In this document: positions 1 through 5,724 of the stretch, one piece after another
Numbering within the stretch: the stretch's first letter is position 1
How the letters are laid out: every line of letters begins with the position of its first letter
Source: an uncultured Clostridia bacterium
GTDB taxonomy: Bacteria; Bacillota; Clostridia; Christensenellales; Borkfalkiaceae
Assembly (NCBI GenBank): GCA_934271275.1
Contig: CAKQRD010000010.1
Coordinates: 1 to 64,000 of the forward strand
DNA length: 64,000 bases
Reading direction: 5' to 3'
Notes under the pieces: generated by a model
The model's database searches: none
What the model was told of the DNA's origin: nothing
What the model saw: only the letters and a program-made list of their open reading frames with translations
Made by a program: the position numbers and the translations under genes

Positions 1-77
1 ACACAGAAGTTAAGCTCGCTTGCGCCGAAAATACTTAATCGGAGACGATTCGGGAAGATAGGTTGTTGCTGCATCCA
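1..77 (+). rRNA. rrf: 5S ribosomal RNA, 3' part
   Basis: The window begins inside a 5S rRNA. The segment ACACAGAAGTTAAGCTCG is the conserved loop B/helix III region, and GGGAAGATAGGTTG is the conserved 3' half. The 5' third lies outside the window. A Rho-independent terminator follows within ten bases, so this is probably the last gene of an rRNA operon. The exact 3' end is estimated to within a few bases. Confidence 0.9.
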
Positions 78-83
78 CGAAAA

Positions 84-118
84 AAGAACTGTTCTGAAAG
101 ACGAACGGTTCTTTTTTT
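84..118 (+). terminator. Terminator of the rRNA operon
   Basis: An 11-bp stem (AAGAACTGTTC at 84-94 with GAACGGTTCTT at 103-113, one G:U pair) with an 8-nt loop is followed by a run of T. It sits directly behind the 5S gene. Confidence 0.85.
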
Positions 119-559
119 ATTAAACGGTATTTTCTGTTGTTAAAGAGTTATAAAACTATGAGCGGAAATAACGTATCGACAACCGAATTTCCCAAACAGA
201 CATACGTCGCTATTTCGGACGGATAAGGTTGATGACTCCTTGCAGCTAAATCGAAAAAGTATTACATACAGTGACTGAGCGATAAAAAGACAAAGTTTTT
301 CGCGGATTATTTTTGCCGCATCCAAGGAAAAGCTCGTTTTCGGAACGTATATTTACAGCGTTTATTTTTGTGACTTATAGTAAAAGCGTAAGTTCGTTTT
401 TTATTACACTGTTTTTATTTATTTGTTTAACAGGTCGGAGGGCATTACAGAAAAAGCAATGCAACTGATTAAACGCTAAATATCGCGGGAATTGGTCGCC
501 GTATATGCCGAAAAAGTTATTTTGCGATACTCGAAAGAGTGAGACTCCGTTTTGAATCA
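119..559. other. Non-coding or decayed stretch after the rRNA operon
   Basis: I see no intact gene here. Reading frames are short and frequently interrupted. A 22-codon stretch starting at 158 on the plus strand could be the decayed 5' end of the methyltransferase pseudogene that follows, but it shows no recognisable motif. Confidence 0.4.
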
Positions 560-1190
560 AAAATTTGAATCAATTTGTCGGCGGAGGCACTACCGCCGTT
601 GAAGCAAAGTCGACATAAACCCGAAAGCGGTTGAAATTACAAAAAACAAACTGAATTTCGAGTGTGAGTTTAACCATTCGTCGGAAGAACGACAGGGTGA
701 TACGCGTAATCTTTCCGCAATTAACGATGGCGAGATAGACCTTATTTGCACGCACCCGCCGTATTCCGATATTATTCATTACAGCGAAGTTATTGACGGC
801 GATATGTCGCTTATGCCGATAAAAACGTTTCTTTTTGAAATAGGAAAGGTAGCGGAAGTACATTGTCGGGTGCTTAAAAAAACGGGGTTTGCACCATGTT
901 TATGGGCGATACGCTTAAAAAAGGTATGGTTCAGCCGCTTTTTGAAACGAGCGACAAACGCAGAAAAAATGCCGGCGTTGGCGGAAGCCTCGGGAGAGAA
1001 AAAGAAAAGCCGTTTTTCCGCGGGGAGCGGAAAGAACTTCTTAACGGTGCGGGCTTCGATATTTGCGAGGAGCTTACCCCGCAGGACGCGGAAAAGTTTT
1101 TTTGCCGAGAAAACCTTTTGTCGGGCTGAAACTTCGTCCGTTCGAGACGGTGAATTACGTTTTTGCATCCGTAAAATGCGGAAACGAACA
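560..1190 (+). pseudogene. DNA methyltransferase pseudogene
   Basis: Remnant of an adenine- or cytosine-N4-specific DNA methyltransferase. Near 572 the frame reads FVGGGTTAVEAK, the AdoMet-binding FxGxG motif. After a frameshift the next frame reads DINPKAVEITKNKLNFE and then LICTHPPYSDIIHYSE, with the catalytic xPPY motif at about 740-785. It continues through VLKKTG and shifts frame again to MFMGDTLKKGMVQP near 897, then GAGFDICEEL near 1048. No single frame covers the motifs and there are at least two frameshifts plus an internal deletion, so the gene is broken. The family cannot be narrowed to a specificity. It may be a leftover of a restriction-modification or phage element. Confidence 0.75.
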
Positions 1191-1220
1191 AAAAAGGACT
1201 GAAAAAATCAGTCCTTTTTT
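1191..1220 (+). terminator. Terminator behind the methyltransferase remnant
   Basis: AAAAAGGACTGA and TCAGTCCTTTTTT form a 12-bp stem with a short A-rich loop and a T run. The terminator survives although the gene before it is broken. Confidence 0.8.
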
Positions 1221-1235
1221 AATTGTAGCCTTTAG

Positions 1236-1262
1236 CGAAAAAACCACCGCTTGGAGCGGTGG
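1236..1262 (-). terminator. Terminator for the minus-strand XRE gene
   Basis: CCACCGCT, a 3-nt loop and AGCGGTGG form an 8-bp hairpin. Read on the minus strand it is followed by six T, which fits termination of the regulator transcript coming from 1719. Confidence 0.7.
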
Positions 1263-1407
1263 AACAAAAAATCTTCAGATAAAAGAAATACTACTATGAT
1301 TTTTTGATAGCTTCTATAGCGACGTCGCCCACCGTTTCGAGCGGAACGTTAAACCCGTCTTTAAGGTAACGGATTATGGTATCTACGCACGCGCTTACTA
1401 TAAAAAG

Positions 1408-1719
1408 CTATTTCATATTCTTCAAAAGCGTTAGCAACGCTTTTTTGTTTTCGGGTGAAAGCGCTTTTACGCGGGCGATAAGCTCGTCGGTTTCGTTTTG
1501 GGCTTCGCCCTCGTTCTCTTCCGTCTCTTCCATAAAAAATTCCGCCAAAGTTATACCGAAGGCTTTGCAAAGGGCGCGCAACGTGGAAATTTTCGGCTCG
1601 GAACGCCGCGCGTAAAGATTGTTAAGGGTGGATTGCGTCAACTCTGCTTCTAACGCTAAATAGTTAACCGACCAACCCCGTTCTTTGCGCAAAATGTCGA
1701 TTTTTTCTAATACGTCCAT
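1408..1719 (-). CDS. XRE-family helix-turn-helix transcriptional regulator
   Basis: A 103-residue DNA-binding protein. Residues about 7-62 form a Cro/C1-type HTH: the recognition part SVNYLALEAELTQSTLNNLY is followed by the family-typical segment KISTLRALCKAFGITLAEFF. An acidic linker (EETEENEGEAQNE) and a short helical tail follow. The start at 1719 was chosen over an upstream ATG at 1770 because AAGGA lies 7 nt before it and the extra residues are unlike the family. The gene is divergent from a micropeptide gene, and paired 9-bp repeats between them could be its operator. The amber stop is followed by 37 further in-frame sense codons. The target is inferred from position only. Confidence 0.85.
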   Translation of the reverse strand: MDVLEKIDILRKERGWSVNYLALEAELTQSTLNNLYARRSEPKISTLRALCKAFGITLAEFFMEETEENEGEAQNETDELIARVKALSPENKKALLTLLKNMK

Positions 1720-1770
1720 TGTTTTTATCCTTTTTATTTTTATTTTATAACCAAAATGGGGTAAACACAT

Positions 1771-1801
1771 AACTCAAAACAGTTGACAAACAAACTCAAA
1801 A
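1771..1801. promoter_or_regulatory. Candidate XRE operator: paired 9-bp direct repeats
   Basis: AACTCAAAA occurs at 1771-1779 and again at 1793-1801. The 22-bp spacing is two helical turns, and the two copies flank the -35 box of the plus-strand promoter. Placement next to a divergent XRE gene suggests an operator. The assignment is inference. Confidence 0.5.
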
Positions 1802-1811
1802 GGGTTACAAT
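1783..1811 (+). promoter_or_regulatory. sigmaA promoter of the micropeptide / surface protein genes
   Basis: TTGACA at 1783-1788, a 17-bp spacer, and TACAAT at 1806-1811. Transcription would start about 95 bp before the micropeptide ATG. Confidence 0.75.
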
Positions 1812-1912
1812 AAACAAAAAACATAGGTGTCTTTGAGAAAAGCAAAAACGCAAAAAGGCGTCAAAGCTTTTTTATGAAAATTTTAAGGATAAAATCAAAA
1901 AGGAGCAGAAGA

Positions 1913-2044
1913 ATGAAGGAGAAAAGAAAGTATTTTTGCCCGACCGTCGACCTTTTCGGGAGATATTCGGACGTGATAGCGATGTCGGACGCGGAAGGAA
2001 CAGATCCCGATATGGACGACGGCGGATTTAACCCGCTTTTTTAG
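1913..2044 (+). CDS. Unrecognised 43-residue micropeptide
   Basis: A short gene with a good ribosome site (AAAAAGGAG, 7 nt before the ATG) and a strong promoter upstream. The product is basic at its N-terminus (MKEKRKYF), has a central VDLFGRYSDVIAMSD segment, and ends in an acidic and glycine-rich tail (DMDDGGFNPLF). There is one cysteine, no signal peptide and no membrane segment. Small proteins with a DVI-x-x-S core followed by an acidic tail are familiar from gut Firmicutes and Bacteroidetes genomes, but I know no function for them. The gene is 75 bp upstream of the large surface protein and probably co-transcribed with it. A leader or precursor peptide role is possible but unproven. Confidence 0.7.
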   Translation: MKEKRKYFCPTVDLFGRYSDVIAMSDAEGTDPDMDDGGFNPLF

Positions 2045-2119
2045 GGTAGATCCATAAATTTTTCGGAATATTTACGGAAAAAACTTTGAGAAAAAGTTAA
2101 ATAAAAAGGAGAGACAAAA

Positions 2120-5026
2120 ATGAAAACCAGAAGGAAAACGATATTGACGGCGCTTGCCGCGGTATTATTTGCCTGCATTGCGGGGCTTACCAGCAATCTC
2201 GCGGTGACGAAGGCGAGCGACGCCGAGTATATCGACGTGACCAACCCGCAGCTTACCGTAATCGGCACGAACGTTTCGCTTAAAGGCGAAATCAATCTCG
2301 TGTACTACGTTTCGGCAAAGGGCTTCGACAGCGCGAAGCACCCCGTGCAGCTGCTCGTGTGGACAGAATATCAGAACGAGTATACCGCGGACAACGCGAC
2401 GTATAAGCTTTCGAGCAGGTATACGAAAACGGTCGAATACGGCGGCGAATCGGTTCTGTGCAACCTGTTTTACTACGGTATGCCCGCAAAAAACATGGTA
2501 GACCAGATTTACGTCAGGGCGTACGTCGGCTTAAACGGCGAGGACTATTATTCCGAGCCTGTGAAATACAGTATTTTGGAGTATCTGCATTCGATGCTGG
2601 AAAAGCCGGGCATAACCGATTATCAACGGAAATTATACGAGGCTATGCTGAAATACGGCGGCAGGGCGCAGGATATATTCGATTATCTGCGCGGCTGGCG
2701 CGCGGACGAAACCTTTTACAGCATAAAGGTTGTAAACGGCAGATTTGAGGACGGCTTTTCTTACGGGATATTTAAGGAAGGCGACAGAGCGACGGTGAAA
2801 GCCGACGCCGCCCCGCAAGGGAAAAAGTTTGCGTACTGGAAGGATAAAAACGACTTGATTTTGAGCTACGACGAGGAATTTACCTTTACCGCAAGCTCCG
2901 CGAATATTTATACCGCGGTGTACGTCGATAAGCTTACCAAGGCTTCGCAAATTCACCTTACCGCTTCCGTCGCATACGACGACGATATTTCCGCCGCAGA
3001 ACTGCCCGATATTATAGAAATAAAGGACGACGACGGCACGGTGAAGGCGACCGTAAGGGTAACGTGGGACGAAAGCGCGTTTATCCCCTCGAAAGTTGGC
3101 GAGCAAACGCTTATCGCGACGCCCGCGGACGAAGAAAGCAAAGCCGCGCTCGGCGACGAGCAGGTCACTATGACCGTAACCGTGTTGCCGTTTATCTTTA
3201 AGGTGGACGATACCACGGGTAACTATCATATAACCAAATACTGCGGAAAGTTGACGAAGGTCGATATACCCGAAGCATACAGAAACGCCGCGGTAGACAC
3301 GATAGACGCGCTCGCCTTTAACGCCGCGACCGAAATGCAGGAGCTTTATATTCCCGACAGTATAACGGAAATAGCGAAGGGCGCGATAAACGCCTGTAAC
3401 GAATTGCAGACTATAAGAATACCTTTCACGGGCGAAAATTTAACTGCAAGCGGGAGCGATTTGCTTTTCGGTTATATTTTCGGAGCGGAGAACGTAGACA
3501 GCCAAAACGCGTATCTGCCCGTAAATCTTAATAAAGTCATCATTTCCGACCAAGTGAAAACGATAGGGGAAAATGCGTTTGAGAATTGCAAGAACATAAA
3601 GGAAGTTATTTTACCGAGCGAGTTGGAAGGAATAGGGTATTATGCGTTTGCAAATTCGGGGATTCGGGAAATAACCTTCCCTGCTTCGTTGAATAATGTT
3701 TATTACGGCTTTTATAATAATAGCATTGAACGGGTAAACGTTCTTGATTTGAATGCTTATCTGAACTGTCAATTTTATGGTTCAGGTTTCGGTGGGGCGG
3801 ATTTATATGTGAACGGCGAGCTTGTTACCGAAATAATTATACCGCAGGGGCAAACGAGATTATGTTCCTGCTTTGCGGGATTAAATATAGAAAAAATTAC
3901 GATACCCGATTCGGTTGTAGATTCAGGATCAGATACGTTTGAGAATTGCCAAAAGTTACAAGAAGTTGTATTCACGGGAGAAAGCCAAATTACAGGATTT
4001 AGCAGAACGTTTGCAGGCTGTAATTCTTTATCAAGAGTTACTATCCCGAAGTCGGTGACGAAAATGTGGTTTGCGTTTTCTTCGTGCAATGCTCTTGAAA
4101 ACGCTTATTACGAAGGCACTCTCGCGGACTGGCTTTCTATTGATATAGAATATGGTTCCGTAACAGAATATGCAAAGCACTTCTATTATAAAAACGGCAA
4201 TGACTATGAGGAGCTTATAGACGCGGTTATTCCCGATAGCGTTACGAGTATAGGAAAGTATGCCTTTTGCGGGTATAAAGGTTTGAAAAGCGTAACTTTG
4301 CCTGATGGACTTACCGCGATAAACGAAAGAGCTTTTTATGGCTGCACGGAGTTAAAGGAAATAAATATGCCTTCGCAGTTACGGTATATAGGTGAATGGG
4401 CTTTTGGAAAAACCGCATTAACTTCGGTCATATTACCGGAATACGTCAGAGAAATACCTGACTATGCTTTTTCGGAATGTCGTTCATTGACAAGCATAAC
4501 GATTTCCGACAGCGTGACGAGTATAGGGTACTATGCGTTCAAGGATTGCAGTTCGCTCATGAGTATAGTTATACCCGACAGTGTGGCGAGTATAGGTGGG
4601 AGTGCGTTCAAGGATTGCAGTTCGCTCACGAGTATAGTTATACCCGACAGTGTGACGAGTATAGGTGATTGGGCGTTCTATAATTGCAGTTCGCTCACGA
4701 GTATAGTTATACCCGATAGCGTGACAAGTATAGGATTCTTGGCATTCGTGGGTTGCAGGTCGCTCACGAGTGTGATTATCGGAAAAGGTGTGACGAATAT
4801 AGGAGAGAGGGCGTTTGAATCTTGCTACTCTCTTACAAGTATAAACATACCTGATACCGTGACGAGTATAGGTAGCGGCACTTTCAGCTTGTGTTCATCT
4901 CTTAAAGAAATCACTTATGAAGGAACAACGGAGGAATGGGCAAAAGTTATAAAAGCAAGCAGCTGGAAAGAATATGTGAAAGAAATAACCATACATTGTA
5001 CAGACGGAGATTTAACCGAAGAATAA
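2120..5026 (+). CDS. BspA-type leucine-rich repeat surface protein
   Basis: A 968-residue exported protein. Residues 1-33 form a signal peptide (basic MKTRRK, then hydrophobic LTALAAVLFACIAG). Residues about 35-190 are an unassigned domain. About 200-270 resembles the InlB B-repeat/Flg_new fold (GDRATVKADAAPQGKKFAYW). About 275-355 is a bacterial Ig-like segment (VRVTWDESAFIPSKVGEQTL). From about 385 to 930 there are LRR_5 repeats with the consensus IVIPDSVTSIGxxAFxxCSSL. There is no LPxTG motif and no C-terminal membrane anchor, so the protein is probably secreted or loosely bound. A binding role in adhesion or glycan recognition is inferred from the family. GGAGAG precedes the ATG. The last eight codons are identical at DNA level to those of the next gene. 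Confidence 0.9.
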   Translation: MKTRRKTILTALAAVLFACIAGLTSNLAVTKASDAEYIDVTNPQLTVIGTNVSLKGEINLVYYVSAKGFDSAKHPVQLLVWTEYQNEYTADNATYKLSSRYTKTVEYGGESVLCNLFYYGMPAKNMVDQIYVRAYVGLNGEDYYSEPVKYSILEYLHSMLEKPGITDYQRKLYEAMLKYGGRAQDIFDYLRGWRADETFYSIKVVNGRFEDGFSYGIFKEGDRATVKADAAPQGKKFAYWKDKNDLILSYDEEFTFTASSANIYTAVYVDKLTKASQIHLTASVAYDDDISAAELPDIIEIKDDDGTVKATVRVTWDESAFIPSKVGEQTLIATPADEESKAALGDEQVTMTVTVLPFIFKVDDTTGNYHITKYCGKLTKVDIPEAYRNAAVDTIDALAFNAATEMQELYIPDSITEIAKGAINACNELQTIRIPFTGENLTASGSDLLFGYIFGAENVDSQNAYLPVNLNKVIISDQVKTIGENAFENCKNIKEVILPSELEGIGYYAFANSGIREITFPASLNNVYYGFYNNSIERVNVLDLNAYLNCQFYGSGFGGADLYVNGELVTEIIIPQGQTRLCSCFAGLNIEKITIPDSVVDSGSDTFENCQKLQEVVFTGESQITGFSRTFAGCNSLSRVTIPKSVTKMWFAFSSCNALENAYYEGTLADWLSIDIEYGSVTEYAKHFYYKNGNDYEELIDAVIPDSVTSIGKYAFCGYKGLKSVTLPDGLTAINERAFYGCTELKEINMPSQLRYIGEWAFGKTALTSVILPEYVREIPDYAFSECRSLTSITISDSVTSIGYYAFKDCSSLMSIVIPDSVASIGGSAFKDCSSLTSIVIPDSVTSIGDWAFYNCSSLTSIVIPDSVTSIGFLAFVGCRSLTSVIIGKGVTNIGERAFESCYSLTSINIPDTVTSIGSGTFSLCSSLKEITYEGTTEEWAKVIKASSWKEYVKEITIHCTDGDLTEE
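4532..4738 (+). repeat. Near-identical 69-bp repeats inside the LRR gene
   Basis: Three successive 69-bp units, each encoding one 23-residue LRR, share the DNA words TTCGCTCA.GAGTATAGTT (at 4552, 4621 and 4690) and ATACCCGA. Neighbouring LRR units elsewhere in the gene are much more diverged, so these copies look recently duplicated. Confidence 0.75.
5003..5026 (+). repeat. 24-bp shared gene end, copy 1
   Basis: The last eight codons of the LRR gene, including the TAA stop and encoding DGDLTEE, are identical base for base to positions 5316-5339. Identity stops right after the stop codon. Confidence 0.85.
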
Positions 5027-5057
5027 ATAAAAAATATAAACAAAAAGGAGAAAAAAT

Positions 5058-5339
5058 ATGTACAAGTACTTTAAGCAAAATGTAGGAAACTATGATGGAG
5101 AAGCAGGGTTTAAAACTCGTAGCGATTTAGATAAATATGTAAATAGTTTGAGTTTATCTTATGGTGGTGTTCCTTGCCTCGTATACAATTTAGGGGATAA
5201 CTTTTCTCATCTGGATAAAGACCGCGAAAGTTGGGAAATATTCGCGATAGTAGTAAGCCCCATTATGGAAAACGATAATTCGCATATTATCGGTTATTTG
5301 GGGAGAAGAGGTTGCGACGGAGATTTAACCGAAGAATAA
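5058..5339 (+). CDS. Hypothetical 93-residue protein sharing its tail with the LRR protein
   Basis: An unrecognised small soluble protein. It has no signal peptide and no membrane helix. It contains aromatic and charged stretches (MYKYFKQNVGNYDGEAGFK) and a hydrophobic segment EIFAIVVSPIM. It is 31 bp downstream of the LRR gene, has its own ribosome site (AAAAAGGAG) and is probably in the same transcript. Its final residues DGDLTEE match the end of the LRR protein, and the DNA is identical over 24 bp. Base use is slightly more AT-rich than in the housekeeping genes. No function is proposed. Confidence 0.65.
   Translation: MYKYFKQNVGNYDGEAGFKTRSDLDKYVNSLSLSYGGVPCLVYNLGDNFSHLDKDRESWEIFAIVVSPIMENDNSHIIGYLGRRGCDGDLTEE
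5316..5339 (+). repeat. 24-bp shared gene end, copy 2
   Basis: Second copy of the sequence at 5003-5026, again ending exactly at the TAA stop codon. Confidence 0.85.
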
Positions 5340-5391
5340 CGCAATAACGCCGTTAGAGAAGAGGGATAGGGGAATATCAGTTTCCCGAAGA

Positions 5392-5428
5392 AAAAAGAGG
5401 GTAGCTTGCCGCCGCCCTCTTTTTCTTT
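5392..5428 (+). terminator. Terminator of the LRR operon
   Basis: AAAAAGAGGG and CCCTCTTTTT pair around a GC-rich loop and are followed by a T-rich tract. It separates the surface-protein operon from the CRISPR locus. Confidence 0.8.
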
Positions 5429-5499
5429 TATCGCGAAATGCGTTCGACGCGATATAAAATCAAACTAAATAATTTTATTGCCGAATTTCGGAAATGGTC

Positions 5500-5528
5500 T
5501 TGAAATTACGCGCGTATTATGATACAAT
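5500..5528 (+). promoter_or_regulatory. Promoter of the cas9-cas1-cas2-csn2 operon
   Basis: TTGAAA at 5500-5505, a 17-bp spacer, and TACAAT at 5523-5528. The predicted start near 5535 gives cas9 a leader of about 190 nt that crosses the whole antisense tracrRNA gene. Confidence 0.65.
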
Positions 5529-5587
5529 CGTATACGATAGCGGTCGTATGGGCGACTTTCGGCGAAAAAACGATAAAAATTTAAAAG

Positions 5588-5675
5588 AAAAAAGCTCTTT
5601 CGAAGGAAAGAGCGATCGCCGATGCGATAAGTGATAAGAAAAGTTTTTTATTTGAACTTGCCTTGTTACTTTGTA
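5588..5675 (-). ncRNA. tracrRNA of the type II-A system
   Basis: Transcribed on the minus strand, away from cas9. Its 5' end (complement of 5660-5677) pairs over 18 bp, with one G:U, with GCCTTGTTATTTTGTAAT of the CRISPR repeat. Next come an unpaired AAGU opposite GA of the crRNA and a 6-bp lower stem UCAAAU with GUUUGA. This is the same layout as the S. pyogenes guide. Then follow an A/U-only nexus (AAAAAACUUUUCUUAUCA), a small hairpin AUCGC-AUCG-GCGAU, and a terminator GCUCUUUC-CUUC-GAAAGAGC with six U. Predicted length is about 88 nt, with the anti-repeat at the extreme 5' end. It guides Cas9 maturation and targeting together with crRNA and RNase III. Confidence 0.9.
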
Positions 5676-5680
5676 ATTCT

Positions 5681-5709
5681 ATTATACGACTTAAAAAACC
5701 GATTGTCAA
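5681..5709 (-). promoter_or_regulatory. tracrRNA promoter
   Basis: On the minus strand TTGACA (5709-5704), a 17-bp spacer and TATAAT (5686-5681) make a perfect sigmaA consensus. It starts transcription at about the first base of the anti-repeat. The -35 box lies 16 bp before the cas9 ATG. Confidence 0.9.
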
Positions 5710-5724
5710 GGGAGATTTTAAAAA

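Noticed and set aside
1913..2044. Micropeptide as a lanthipeptide or other RiPP precursor
   Set aside because: It has one cysteine near the N-terminus, no Ser/Thr/Cys-rich core, and no modification or export enzyme nearby.
2633..3229. Long minus-strand frame inside the LRR gene, and similar antisense frames in rpoC, fusA, tuf and cas9
   Set aside because: They lie opposite strongly supported genes, have no ribosome sites and give low-complexity products, as expected from codon bias.
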